Shown here: positions 1 through 7,318 of the stretch, one piece after another
How positions within the stretch are numbered: position 1 is the stretch's first letter
Layout: each line of letters opens with the position of its first letter
Assembly (NCBI GenBank): GCA_001724315.1
Contig: MEEC01000093.1
Coordinates: 1-9,292 of the forward strand
From: Lautropia sp. SCN 70-15
GTDB lineage: Bacteria > Pseudomonadota > Gammaproteobacteria > Burkholderiales > Burkholderiaceae_E
Length of the DNA stretch: 9,292 nt
Direction: 5' to 3'
The notes under the pieces: model-generated
Database searches by the model: none
What the model saw: only the letters and a program-made list of their open reading frames with translations
What the model was told of the DNA's origin: nothing
Program-made: the position numbers and the translations under genes

Positions 1-737
<737 letters not shown>

Positions 738-748
738 TCCGTTCCGGC

Positions 749-1834
749 TCAAGGCAGTGGCAGGAGTATCCGGAAGTCGGTGCGTCCTGGCCGGCTGTCG
801 CATTCGATCAGGCCGCCGTGCTGCTGCACGAAAGTCTGCGCGATGGTGAGCCCCAGGCCGCTGCCGCCTTCGCGGCCCGAGACGAGCGGAAAGAAGATCC
901 TGTCCCTGATCTCCTCCGGCACGCCCGGGCCGTTGTCGATCACATGCAAGTCCAATGCCAGTTTCCACCGATGCTTGGCGATCGTGACCTGGCGGGCGAT
1001 CCGGGTGCGCAGCACGATCTCGCCGCGCCCGTTCATCGACTGCGCGGCGTTGCGGACCAGGTTGAGCACCACCTGGATCAGCTGCTCGCGGTCGCCGCGG
1101 AATTCGGGAAGGCTGGTGTCGTAGTCGCGCCGCACCGCGAGCCCGTGCGGGAACTCGGCCAGCACCAGCGAGCGGACCCGCTCGCAGACCTCGTGGATGT
1201 TCACGTCGCCCACGATGTGGGGGTGCCGGTGGGGCGCCAGCAGGCGGTCGACCAGCAATTGCAGCCGGTCGGCCTCCTTGATGATCACCTGCGTGTACTC
1301 GCGCAAGCCCGGCGAGCCGAGCTCGCTCTCGAGCAGCTGGGCCGCGCCGCGGATGCCGCCCAGCGGGTTCTTGATCTCGTGGGCCAGGTTGCGCACCAGT
1401 TCGCGATTGGCCTGCGCCGAGTCGAGCAGGCGCTCCTCGCGGTCCACCCGCCAGCGCTTGTCGTGCTCGCGGAACTCGATCAGCAGCATGCCCGGCCCGG
1501 CGTCGAGCACCGTTGCGGTGACCAGCAGCAGCATCGGCTCCCGACCCGGGCGCTCGAGCTCCAGATCGGTGCGCTTCTCCTCGAACTCGCCCGACAGCGC
1601 GCCGGCCATCAGGCCCTCGATCGGTGCGCCGTCGAGGAACAGCCTGGCGAAGGGCTGGCCCACGACGATCCGGCGCGAGACCTCGAAGAGCTGCTCGGCC
1701 GAGGGGTTCAGGTAGGTGGCGCAGCCTTCGCGATCGAGGACGACGACCGCGGTGGCGAGAAGATCCAGCCCGGCGAGCGGCGAATCCGCGCGCGCGCGCC
1801 GGGCGGGCTCCGGGACTGGCGCCGCCCGCCTCAC
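749..1834 (-). CDS. glnL: Nitrogen regulation sensor histidine kinase NtrB (NR(II))
   Basis: This cytoplasmic histidine kinase/phosphatase phosphorylates NtrC when nitrogen is scarce and, in the family, is switched to phosphatase by the PII protein. Its length of 361 aa is normal. A PAS-like sensor domain covers about residues 18-125 (AVVVLDREG, YLNPSAEQLF); there is no membrane segment. The H-box NLAHEIKNPLGG has phospho-acceptor H152. The ATPase domain shows the N-box VLNLVRNAAQS (N258, N262), the G1 box VIDNGPGVP, and the FPLVSGREGGSGLGL F/G2 region. The chosen start is a GTG at 1834 whose last bases form a 4-base GTGA overlap with the TGA at 1831-1833, which ends the read-through frame of the DUF4124 gene. 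The frame stays open much further upstream, but that stretch is arginine- and proline-rich shadow sequence. The purines AGGGA abut the GTG too closely to be a normal ribosome site, so initiation probably relies on translational coupling. Also called ntrB. Confidence 0.94.
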   Translation of the reverse strand: MRRAAPVPEPARRARADSPLAGLDLLATAVVVLDREGCATYLNPSAEQLFEVSRRIVVGQPFARLFLDGAPIEGLMAGALSGEFEEKRTDLELERPGREPMLLLVTATVLDAGPGMLLIEFREHDKRWRVDREERLLDSAQANRELVRNLAHEIKNPLGGIRGAAQLLESELGSPGLREYTQVIIKEADRLQLLVDRLLAPHRHPHIVGDVNIHEVCERVRSLVLAEFPHGLAVRRDYDTSLPEFRGDREQLIQVVLNLVRNAAQSMNGRGEIVLRTRIARQVTIAKHRWKLALDLHVIDNGPGVPEEIRDRIFFPLVSGREGGSGLGLTIAQTFVQQHGGLIECDSRPGRTDFRILLPLP

Positions 1835-2151
1835 TCCCTGATCGCCGCCAGCTCGCGCTGCAGCGAGCCGATGTTCGCCTCGGAGCGCGCGATGTCTTCC
1901 TTCAGGCGCTCCACGCGATCGAGGTACTTCTGGTAGTTCCGCTCGCTGCCCAGCCGCTCGGGCTGGCCGTCGTTGTACTCGCGGCGCAGCGATTCGAGCC
2001 GGTTCTCTTCCTTGGTCAGCTCGGACTCGAGGATGCTGCGGCGCTCGCCGTCGCGCGAGCGCTGGGTGCTCGCGTCGACGCGCGGGAAGTCGGCCGGCGT
2101 GCCGGCCGATGCGGCCGGCCGGGCCGTGCCCGCCTGCCCGGCGGTGGGCGC
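1831..2151 (-). pseudogene. Detached C-terminal coding segment of the DUF4124 gene, downstream of an in-frame TAG
   Basis: Reading on from the TAG at 2152-2154 without any frame change gives 106 open codons and a TGA at 1831-1833. The first 20 or so residues are an Ala/Pro/Thr-rich linker. Then come ADFPRVDAST and a highly charged, helical segment (SILESELTKEENRLESL, NYQKYLDRVERLKEDIA, SLQRELAAIRE) that looks like a coiled coil. By hand count only about 5 of 106 codons end in A or T, as in the neighbouring real genes, and no further stop or frameshift appears. From memory, betaproteobacterial DUF4124 proteins next to ntrB carry just such a tail. The first in-frame GTG comes near the 3' end and there is no ATG, so independent translation of this piece is unlikely. 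The terminal TGA overlaps the ntrB start. I read this as the second half of a broken gene; a sequencing error is a real alternative. Confidence 0.8.
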
Positions 2152-2379
2152 CTACGGCTTGCCCGCCCCGGCCGGCAGCCTGGGCGCCGGAATCGTGGTG
2201 AGCGGGGCCATGTCGAGCGCGCGGCAGTTCTTCCCCGAGGGCGTGCCCTGGTAGACCGGCACGCCGGTGTCGGACTCGCAGCGGTAGACCTGCGCCAGCG
2301 CGAGTGGCGAGGCCAGCGCGGCAGCAAGGCCGACGGCAGCGGCGATGAGGGGCAGGGAGAACGGCTGTGCGTGCTTCAT
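2152..2379 (-). CDS. DUF4124 domain-containing secreted protein, stopped by an in-frame TAG after 75 codons
   Basis: The function is unknown. Residues 1-29 form a signal peptide: K2 and H3 near the start, a hydrophobic Leu/Ala core, and an ALA-Q cleavage site, so the product should be exported to the periplasm or envelope. Residues 30-53 (QVYRCESDTGVPVYQG, then GKNC) match the DUF4124 pattern, with two cysteines (C34 and C52) that could pair. A Pro/Ala-rich stretch then runs to the TAG. The ATG at 2379 is the only sensible start. No Shine-Dalgarno sequence is visible; a 7-bp GC hairpin ends 8 bases before the ATG. The gene sits between glnA and ntrB, a position I recall for this family in Burkholderiales. 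The frame continues beyond the TAG for 106 more codons, so this is probably the N-terminal 40% of a protein of about 181 aa. If the truncated form is made, it keeps the whole DUF4124 domain but loses the coiled-coil tail. Confidence 0.75.
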   Translation of the reverse strand: MKHAQPFSLPLIAAAVGLAAALASPLALAQVYRCESDTGVPVYQGTPSGKNCRALDMAPLTTIPAPRLPAGAGKP

Positions 2380-2387
2380 CGTGTCGG

Positions 2388-2405
2388 GCCGGGCGCGAGC
2401 CCGGC
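2388..2405 (-). promoter_or_regulatory. GC hairpin in the leader, just upstream of the DUF4124 start
   Basis: The arms GCCGGGC and GCCCGGC form a 7-bp perfect stem with a 4-base loop. In the minus-strand mRNA it ends 8 bases before the AUG at 2379, exactly where a Shine-Dalgarno sequence would be, and no such sequence is recognisable there. It could lower translation initiation of the DUF4124 gene. GC-rich DNA often forms such stems by chance, so the function is inferred. Confidence 0.4.
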
Positions 2406-2430
2406 GGCCTGTCGGTCTGGGGGCGAATCG

Positions 2431-2439
2431 AGTGTAGCA
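2431..2439 (-). promoter_or_regulatory. Possible extended -10 promoter for the DUF4124-ntrB-ntrC genes
   Basis: On the minus strand the sequence reads TGCTACACT, that is TGn followed by TACACT, a fair extended -10 element about 50 bases before the DUF4124 start. The six bases 17 upstream show no convincing -35. It overlaps the tail of the hairpin that follows glnA, so it would let ntrB and ntrC be transcribed independently of glnA. This rests on motif resemblance only. Confidence 0.35.
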
Positions 2440-2468
2440 AACGCGAACGGGGCGGTTGCCCGCCCCGT
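2436..2468 (-). terminator. Hairpin terminator or attenuator between glnA and the DUF4124-ntrBC genes
   Basis: A 9-bp perfect stem (ACGGGGCGG with CCGCCCCGT, 2447-2455 and 2460-2468) encloses the RNA loop GCAA, a stable GNRA tetraloop. It lies 70 bases past the glnA stop. The following RNA, UUCGCGUUUGCU, is only moderately U-rich, so termination may be partial. That would fit partial read-through from glnA into ntrBC, as in enteric glnA operons. Confidence 0.65.
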
Positions 2469-2502
2469 CGACGAACGGAGCGACGACTCGCCCCGCCGGC
2501 GC

Positions 2503-2522
2503 GCGGGGCGCGATCGCCCCGC
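2503..2522 (-). repeat. Inverted repeat just after the glnA stop
   Basis: GCGGGGCG and CGCCCCGC form an 8-bp perfect stem with a 4-base loop (ATCG in the mRNA), starting 15 bases after the glnA stop codon. No U-run follows, so it is not a classical terminator by itself. It could protect the glnA mRNA 3' end or act together with the stronger hairpin at 2447-2468. Confidence 0.45.
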
Positions 2523-2537
2523 AGCCCCCGTCATGCC

Positions 2538-3953
2538 TTACAGGCTGTAGTACATGTCGAACTCGACCGGGTGGGTGGTCATCCGGAAGCGGGTGACCTC
2601 CTCCATCTTGAGCTCGATGTAGGCGTCGATCATCTCGTTGGAGAACACGCCGCCGCGGGTCAGGAACTCGCGGTCCTTGTCCAGGTACTCGAGCGCCTGG
2701 TCGAGCGACGAGCACACGGTCGGGATCTTCGCGTCTTCTTCCGGCGGCAGGTCGTACAGGTTCTTGTCCGCCGCCTCGCCCGGGTGGATCTTGTTCTGCA
2801 CGCCGTCCAGGCCGGCCATCATCAGCGCGGCGAAGGCCAGGTAGGGGTTGGCGGTGGGATCCGGGAAGCGGACCTCGATCCGGCGGCCCTTCGGGTTGCT
2901 GACGTACGGGATCCGGATCGAGGCCGAGCGGTTGCGCGCCGAGTAGGCGAGCTTGACCGGGGCTTCGAAGCCGGGCACCAGGCGCTTGTACGAGTTCGTG
3001 CCGGGGTTGGTGATCGCGTTCAGCGCGCGGGCGTGCTTGATGATGCCGCCGATGTAGAACAGCGCGAACTCCGACAGGCCGGCGTACTTGTCGCCGGCGA
3101 ACAGGTTCTGGCCGTCCTTCCAGATCGACTGGTGCACGTGCATGCCCGAGCCGTTGTCGCCGACGATCGGCTTGGGCATGAAGGTCGCGGTCTTGCCGTA
3201 GCTGTGCGCCACGTTGAAGACGATGTACTTGAGCAGTTGCGTCCAGTCGGCGCGCTGCACCAGCGTGGAGAACCGGGTGCCGATCTCGTTCTGGCCGGCG
3301 CCGGCCACTTCGTGGTGATGCACCTCGACCGGCACGCCCATCTGCTCGAGGATCAGGCACATCTCCGAGCGCATGTCCTGGAAGGAATCCACCGGCGGCA
3401 CCGGGAAGTAGCCGCCCTTGACCGCCGGACGGTGCGCGAGGTTGCCGCCCTCGAATTCCTTGCCGGTCGACCAGGAGGCTTCCTCGGAGTTGACCTTCAC
3501 GAAGCAGCCCGACATGTCGACGTTCCAGGTCACCGAGTCGAAGATGAAGAACTCGGGTTCCGGACCGAAGTAGGCGGTATCGCCGATGCCGCTGGCCTTC
3601 AGGTAGGCCTCGGCGCGCTTGGCGATCGAGCGCGGATCGCGGGCGTAGCCCTTGCCGTCGGACGGCTCGATCACGTCGCAGGTCAGGATCAGCGTGGGCT
3701 CCTCGCGGAACGGATCGATGTTCGCGGTGGCCGGATCCGGCATCAGCAGCATGTCGGACGCCTCGATCCCCTTCCAGCCGGCGATCGACGAGCCGTCGAA
3801 GGCGTGACCGGAGGTGAACTTGTCCTCGTCGACGGTGTGCGCAGGCACGGACACGTGCTGCTCCTTGCCGCGGGTGTCGGTGAAGCGGTAGTCGACGAAC
3901 TTGACTTCGTTGTCGGCGATCATCTTCAACACGTCTTTGGGCGCTGCGGCCAT
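2538..3953 (-). CDS. glnA: Glutamine synthetase type I (GSI-beta, adenylylated form)
   Basis: This cytoplasmic dodecameric enzyme makes glutamine from glutamate, ammonia and ATP and is the main entry of nitrogen under limitation. It has 471 aa, the usual GSI length. Visible landmarks are the beta-grasp signature [16 protein letters not shown] (from residue 52), [10 protein letters not shown], the metal- and ATP-binding stretch [45 protein letters not shown] and [32 protein letters not shown] contains Y400, the expected adenylylation site (E. coli Tyr397), so control by GlnE is likely. It ends EFDMYYSL, like other GSI enzymes. The ATG at 3953 ([10 protein letters not shown]) is chosen because AGGAG lies 9 bases upstream and family proteins start here; the open frame runs 42 codons further but that part is leader sequence. 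A sigma-54 promoter and NtrC-type sites lie upstream. No damage is seen. Confidence 0.98.
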   Translation of the reverse strand: MAAAPKDVLKMIADNEVKFVDYRFTDTRGKEQHVSVPAHTVDEDKFTSGHAFDGSSIAGWKGIEASDMLLMPDPATANIDPFREEPTLILTCDVIEPSDGKGYARDPRSIAKRAEAYLKASGIGDTAYFGPEPEFFIFDSVTWNVDMSGCFVKVNSEEASWSTGKEFEGGNLAHRPAVKGGYFPVPPVDSFQDMRSEMCLILEQMGVPVEVHHHEVAGAGQNEIGTRFSTLVQRADWTQLLKYIVFNVAHSYGKTATFMPKPIVGDNGSGMHVHQSIWKDGQNLFAGDKYAGLSEFALFYIGGIIKHARALNAITNPGTNSYKRLVPGFEAPVKLAYSARNRSASIRIPYVSNPKGRRIEVRFPDPTANPYLAFAALMMAGLDGVQNKIHPGEAADKNLYDLPPEEDAKIPTVCSSLDQALEYLDKDREFLTRGGVFSNEMIDAYIELKMEEVTRFRMTTHPVEFDMYYSL

Positions 3954-3962
3954 GCTGGGAAT

Positions 3963-3967
3963 CTCCT
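3963..3967 (-). promoter_or_regulatory. glnA ribosome binding site
   Basis: AGGAG lies 9 bases before the ATG at 3953. It decides the start against the longer in-frame ATG at 4079, which falls inside the sigma-54 promoter region, upstream of the predicted transcription start. Confidence 0.75.
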
Positions 3968-4059
3968 GGCTTCGGTTTGACGGTAGCGGCCCGCCGTCGA
4001 TGGCTTGCCGTTGGGGTTCAGGTCCGGCGGCCTGCGCCGACGGGGACGATCTCAGAGCT

Positions 4060-4075
4060 AGCAGTTTCCATGCCA
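4060..4075 (-). promoter_or_regulatory. Sigma-54 (RpoN) promoter of glnA
   Basis: The minus strand reads TGGCATGGAAACTGCT. It has the invariant GG (4074-4073) and GC (4062-4061) with exactly 10 bases between them. It differs from the consensus TGGCACGNNNNTTGCW at two positions. Transcription would start near 4049, leaving a leader of about 95 bases before the glnA ATG. NtrC-type palindromes at the right distance upstream support it. Confidence 0.75.
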
Positions 4076-4194
4076 GCACCTTGGCGATGCGGAAGCGCGG
4101 CGACGCGCCCCGATTGCGCCATTATGGACGCTTCGGCGCCCCGCGGCCATGAACCTGCCCGCAGCCGCGGCGCCGGATCGCGGACGATTCTGGC

Positions 4195-4209
4195 GCACCC
4201 TGCCGGTGC
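4195..4209. promoter_or_regulatory. NtrC binding site, promoter-proximal
   Basis: GCACC-CTGCC-GGTGC is a perfect inverted repeat of the NtrC type (GCAC-N7-GTGC, here with five-base half-sites). It is centred about 153 bp upstream of the predicted glnA start point, a typical enhancer distance. Confidence 0.7.
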
Positions 4210-4222
4210 AGGAGCCGGCCGC

Positions 4223-4237
4223 GCACCCTTTGCGGGC
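4223..4237. promoter_or_regulatory. Degenerate NtrC-like half-palindrome between the two good sites
   Basis: GCAC-CCTTTGC-GGGC matches the NtrC pattern with one mismatch. It lies 28 bp from the proximal site and 23 bp from the distal one, centre to centre, and could be a weak cooperative site. It could also be chance in GC-rich sequence. Confidence 0.3.
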
Positions 4238-4245
4238 GCTTGAAC

Positions 4246-4260
4246 GCACCATTTATGTGC
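4246..4260. promoter_or_regulatory. NtrC binding site, promoter-distal
   Basis: GCAC-CATTTAT-GTGC is a perfect 4+7+4 inverted repeat (one further C/G pair outside) with an A/T-rich centre, unusual in this DNA. It is centred about 204 bp upstream of the predicted start point and 51 bp from the proximal site, close to five helical turns, so both would face the same side of the DNA. Confidence 0.7.
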
Positions 4261-4266
4261 GCTCCC

Positions 4267-4283
4267 GCCCGGCACCCCCGGGC
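4267..4283 (-). terminator. GC stem-loop after the acyl-CoA ligase gene, possible terminator
   Basis: GCCCGG and CCGGGC form a 6-bp stem with a 5-base loop, 26 bases past the ligase stop. No U-run follows on the minus strand (the NtrC site is next), so intrinsic termination would be weak. Nothing else resembling a terminator is seen between this gene and the glnA control region. Confidence 0.3.
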
Positions 4284-4309
4284 ATGTTCCGGCGCCGTTT
4301 CGCCCAGGT

Positions 4310-5974
4310 TCAGGCGCCCTCGGGCCAGCGCCAGTCGGCGAAGCGCTCGCGCAGCTTCAGCTTCCAGAACTTGCCGGTGGAGGTGCGCGGGATCTCGTCC
4401 ACGAACTCGAAGGCATCCGGCAGCTGCCAGCTCGCGAAGCGCCCGGCCAGCAGTTCGCGCAGCGACTCGACCGTCACCGTGGCGCCGGGTTTGCGCACCA
4501 CGCAGGCCAGCGGCCGCTCACCCCATTTCGGGTGGGCGATCGCGATCACCGCGGCCTCGGCCACCCCCGGGTGCGCCATGATCGCGTTCTCCAGGTCGAC
4601 CGAGCTGATCCACTCGCCGCCCGACTTGACCAGGTCCTTGGTGCGGTCGGCGATCCGGATGTAGCCGTGCGCGTCGATCGAGGCCACGTCGCCGGTGCGC
4701 AGCCAGCCGTCGTCGGTGAACTTGTCCGGGTCCTGCGGCACGTCGTGATAGGCGCCGGTGATGTAGGGACCGCGCACCTGCAGCTCGCCCACGTCGCTGC
4801 CGTTCCAGTCGCACACGCCCTGCTCGCCCACGATGCGCGCCTCGACCAGCGCCAGCGGCACGCCAGCCATCGCCTTGCGGGCGAACCATTCGTCGTCGCT
4901 CAGCTTGCCCCTCAATTCGGGCTTCTCCAGGAACAGCGAGCCGACCGGCGAGGTCTCGGTCATGCCCCAGCCCTGGGTGACGCGCACCCCGTGCTTCGCG
5001 AACTGCCGGATCAGGGCCTCGGGCACCGCCGCCCCGCCCACCATGCTGCGCATCGTGGTCGGCAGCGTCCAGCGGCCGGGGTTCGCCTCGTGGGCCTGGA
5101 TCAGGCCCAGCCAGATCGTGGGCACGCCCAGCGACAGCGTGGGCGGCTCGGCCTGGATCAGGTCGAGCAGGTCTTCCGGGTGCAGGTGGGGCCCCGGGAA
5201 CACCAGCTTGGCCCCGACCATCACCGCCGCGTAGGGAATGCCCCAGGAGTTGGCGTGGAACATCGGCGTGACCGGCAGCACCGTGTCGTTGGCCGCGATG
5301 TTCACCGCGTCGGGCAGCGCGCAGGACAGCGAGTGCAGGACGGTGGAGCGATGCGAGTAGACGACGCCCTTGGGCTTGCCGGTGGTGCCCGAGGTGTAGC
5401 ACATGGCCACCGGATCGTCCTCGTGGTGATCGGCGTAGTGGAAGTCGGCCGGCGCATGCGCCAGCAGCCGCTCGTAGTCGTCGATGGCCGGCTCGCCGTC
5501 GTGCGGGTCGCCGTCGCGCTCGGCCACCGGCGCGCCCGAGAACGGGAACACGATCACCCGCTCGAAGCGGTGATGCGGCGCGAACCGCTGGTAGAGCGGC
5601 AGCAGCACGTCGTCGACGATCAGGAAGCGGTCGTGCGCGTGATGCGCGATCCAGCCGAGCTCGTCCGGCGCGAGCCTCAGGTTCAGCGTGTGCATGACGC
5701 CGCCGGCCGCCGGGATGCCGAAATAGGCCTCGAGGTGGGCGTGATGGTTCCAGCACAGCGTGGCGACCCGGTCGCCCTTGCGCAGCCCCAGCTTCTTCAG
5801 CGCCGAGGCCAGCGCGCGCGCCCGGCGGTGGAAGTCCGCGTAGCGGTGGCGGCGCAGCGACTTGTCGGGCAGCCGCGACACGATCTCCTGCTCGGGAAAC
5901 AGCCGGCCGGCGTGCTCCAGCAGCCGGTTCAGCGACAGCGGCACCGGCATCATCGTGCTCTTGACCGAATGCAT
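4310..5974 (-). CDS. AlkK-like fatty-acyl-CoA ligase (AMP-forming)
   Basis: This ANL-superfamily enzyme of 554 aa should activate a fatty acid with ATP and CoA to acyl-CoA via an acyl-adenylate. The ATP-binding P-loop motif [11 protein letters not shown] is at about 193-203, GWGMTET at 335-341, GWLRTGD at 423-429, the hinge motif [13 protein letters not shown] at 443-455, and catalytic lysine K535 in [13 protein letters not shown] followed by [12 protein letters not shown], and [12 protein letters not shown], recall Pseudomonas AlkK, a medium-chain ligase, but substrate length cannot be read from sequence. The start at 5974 ([10 protein letters not shown]) is preferred over the ATG at 5989, because that earlier ATG overlaps the strong ribosome site GGAGGAG, which sits 8 bases before 5974. 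It lies 54 bases after hemW and has no functional link to either neighbour that I can name. Family certain, substrate uncertain. Confidence 0.9.
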   Translation of the reverse strand: MHSVKSTMMPVPLSLNRLLEHAGRLFPEQEIVSRLPDKSLRRHRYADFHRRARALASALKKLGLRKGDRVATLCWNHHAHLEAYFGIPAAGGVMHTLNLRLAPDELGWIAHHAHDRFLIVDDVLLPLYQRFAPHHRFERVIVFPFSGAPVAERDGDPHDGEPAIDDYERLLAHAPADFHYADHHEDDPVAMCYTSGTTGKPKGVVYSHRSTVLHSLSCALPDAVNIAANDTVLPVTPMFHANSWGIPYAAVMVGAKLVFPGPHLHPEDLLDLIQAEPPTLSLGVPTIWLGLIQAHEANPGRWTLPTTMRSMVGGAAVPEALIRQFAKHGVRVTQGWGMTETSPVGSLFLEKPELRGKLSDDEWFARKAMAGVPLALVEARIVGEQGVCDWNGSDVGELQVRGPYITGAYHDVPQDPDKFTDDGWLRTGDVASIDAHGYIRIADRTKDLVKSGGEWISSVDLENAIMAHPGVAEAAVIAIAHPKWGERPLACVVRKPGATVTVESLRELLAGRFASWQLPDAFEFVDEIPRTSTGKFWKLKLRERFADWRWPEGA

Positions 5975-5980
5975 GAAACG

Positions 5981-5987
5981 CTCCTCC
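5981..5987 (-). promoter_or_regulatory. Ribosome binding site of the acyl-CoA ligase gene
   Basis: GGAGGAG on the minus strand, with 8 bases between GGAGG and the ATG at 5974, fixes the start. The upstream ATG at 5989 shares bases with this site and is a less likely start. Confidence 0.75.
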
Positions 5988-5991
5988 ATCG

Positions 5992-6009
5992 GGGCGCGTC
6001 GACGCGCCC
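5992..6009. repeat. 18-bp perfect palindrome between hemW and the ligase gene
   Basis: GGGCGCGTC joined to its exact reverse complement forms a stem with a TCGA centre. On the plus strand it is followed by TTCTCTGTTTT (6010-6020), so it looks like an intrinsic terminator facing the plus strand, against the direction of all the genes here. On the minus strand no U-run follows; it is 4 bases before the ligase ribosome site and could instead affect that mRNA or bind a regulator. Confidence 0.5.
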
Positions 6010-6028
6010 TTCTCTGTTTTCGATCCGC

Positions 6029-7318
6029 TCAGTCTCGCAGAAATCCCTCGATCAGGTCGTTGAGGAAACGCATGCCCAGCGGCGTCGCGCGGATCACCGT
6101 CGGGTCCGGATCGAGCAGGCCGCGATCGGTCGCCCGCTGCGGCTCGCGCGCGATCGCCGCCAGCGACAGGCCGGTGCGCTCGACGAACAAGGCGGCGGGC
6201 ACCCCGTCGAGCAGCCGCAGCGCGTTCAGCATGAACTCGAAGGGCAGCTCGGCGGCCGCGAGCGTGCGCGACACCTCGATCGCGCCGGTGGGTCCGGGGG
6301 CTGACGCCGAGCCCGCGCGCGCGCCGAGCACTGCGCCCCCGCGCTCTCCGAGCGCGGCGTCCATATAGGCGCGCGGATGCCGCAGCCGCGCCTCGCGCAC
6401 GATCCGGTCGTGGAAGGACAGCTTGCCGTGCGCCCCCGCGCCGATGCCCAGGTAGTCGCCGAACTGCCAGTAGTTCAGGTTGTGCCGGCAGCGATGGCCG
6501 TCGCGCGCGTAGGCCGACACCTCGTAGTGACGCAGCCCGGCGGCGCCGGTCTCGTCCTCGACCAGCGCCTGCATGTCGGCGGCCAGGTCGTCGTCGGGCA
6601 GCGGCGGCGGGCGCTTGGCAAACAGGGTGTTCGGCTCGAGCGTCAGGTGATAGACGGACAGGTGCGGCGGCGCGAAGGCCAGCGCCTCGCGCAGGTCGGC
6701 GCGCAGCGCGGCGAGCGACTGGCCGGGCAGCGCGTACATCAGGTCGATGTTGAAGGTCTCGAAGGCGTCGATCGCGGTCTCGATCGCGCGCCGCGCCTGG
6801 TCTGCATCGTGGATGCGCCCGAGCGCCGCCAGCGCGTCGTTCGAGAAGCTCTGCACGCCGATCGACAGACGCGTCACGCCGGCCTGCGCGTAGCCGCGAA
6901 AGCGCGCCGCCTCGAAGGTGCCCGGATTGGCCTCCATCGTGACCTCGGCGCCCGGCGCGAGGCGCAGGCGCGCGCGCACCGCGGCGAGCAGCCGCTCGAT
7001 CGCCTCGGGCGAGAACAGGCTGGGCGTGCCGCCGCCGATGAACACCGTCTGCACGCTGCGCCCCCACACCGAGGGCAGCGCCGATTCCAGGTCGGCGATC
7101 AGCGCGTCCACGTAGCGGTCTTCCGGCGGCGAATCGCCGTCGCGGAACTCGTGCGAATTGAAGTCGCAATACGGGCACTTGCGGATGCACCACGGCAGGT
7201 GCACGTAGAGCGATAGCGGCGGCGGCTCGGTCACGCCGGGGGCGGCACCCTGACCGGCCGCGCCCGCCGCCGGCGCCGGAGCGCTGCGTCCACCTTCCAG
7301 AGGCTTGATCGGAATCAT
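6029..7318 (-). CDS. hemW: Radical SAM heme chaperone HemW
   Basis: HemW binds heme and a [4Fe-4S] cluster and is thought to deliver heme to membrane proteins; older annotation calls it oxygen-independent coproporphyrinogen III oxidase-like. It has 429 aa. The radical-SAM cluster motif is WCIRKCPYCDFNSH, with C44, C48 and C51 (CX3CX2C), the HemW rather than HemN pattern. FIGGGTPSLFS (93-103) is the SAM-binding glycine motif, followed by EANPGTFE, RLSIGVQSF and NIDLMYALPGQ. A C-terminal HemN_C-type domain begins around ELPFEFMLNALRL and ends FLNDLIEGFLRD. The start ATG at 7318 overlaps the rdgB TGA as ATGA. Before the core lie about 30 Ala/Gly/Pro-rich residues; a GTG at codon 29 is an alternative start. 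A Gly/Ala-rich insert of about 25 residues precedes the C-terminal domain. Identity is secure. Confidence 0.95.
   Translation of the reverse strand: MIPIKPLEGGRSAPAPAAGAAGQGAAPGVTEPPPLSLYVHLPWCIRKCPYCDFNSHEFRDGDSPPEDRYVDALIADLESALPSVWGRSVQTVFIGGGTPSLFSPEAIERLLAAVRARLRLAPGAEVTMEANPGTFEAARFRGYAQAGVTRLSIGVQSFSNDALAALGRIHDADQARRAIETAIDAFETFNIDLMYALPGQSLAALRADLREALAFAPPHLSVYHLTLEPNTLFAKRPPPLPDDDLAADMQALVEDETGAAGLRHYEVSAYARDGHRCRHNLNYWQFGDYLGIGAGAHGKLSFHDRIVREARLRHPRAYMDAALGERGGAVLGARAGSASAPGPTGAIEVSRTLAAAELPFEFMLNALRLLDGVPAALFVERTGLSLAAIAREPQRATDRGLLDPDPTVIRATPLGMRFLNDLIEGFLRD

Noticed and set aside
1787..1801. Run of alternating C and G near the ntrB start as a phase-variable repeat
   Set aside because: It is short, made of ordinary Arg/Ala codons and typical of this base composition. 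Nothing suggests slippage.
2152..2154. TAG read as pyrrolysine
   Set aside because: No pyrrolysine genes are visible, the lineage does not normally use them, and the codon lies in an Ala/Pro linker. A nonsense mutation or error is simpler.
1835..2440. Long N-terminal extension of ntrB in the same frame
   Set aside because: The sequence is Arg/Ala/Pro-rich without domain character, while another frame over the same bases encodes the DUF4124 protein and its tail. The GTG at 1834 gives the normal NtrB length.
2367..3980. 537-codon plus-strand open frame opposite glnA, and similar long frames at 4532-6304 and 818-1936
   Set aside because: They are antisense shadows of certain genes. The predicted proteins are rich in Arg, Val, His and Asp with no recognisable domain, as expected when GC-rich codons are read on the other strand.
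4121..4126. CATAAT on the minus strand as a sigma-70 -10 element for glnA
   Set aside because: The best candidate 17 bases upstream, TGGCCG, is a poor -35. A second promoter is possible but not supported enough to list.
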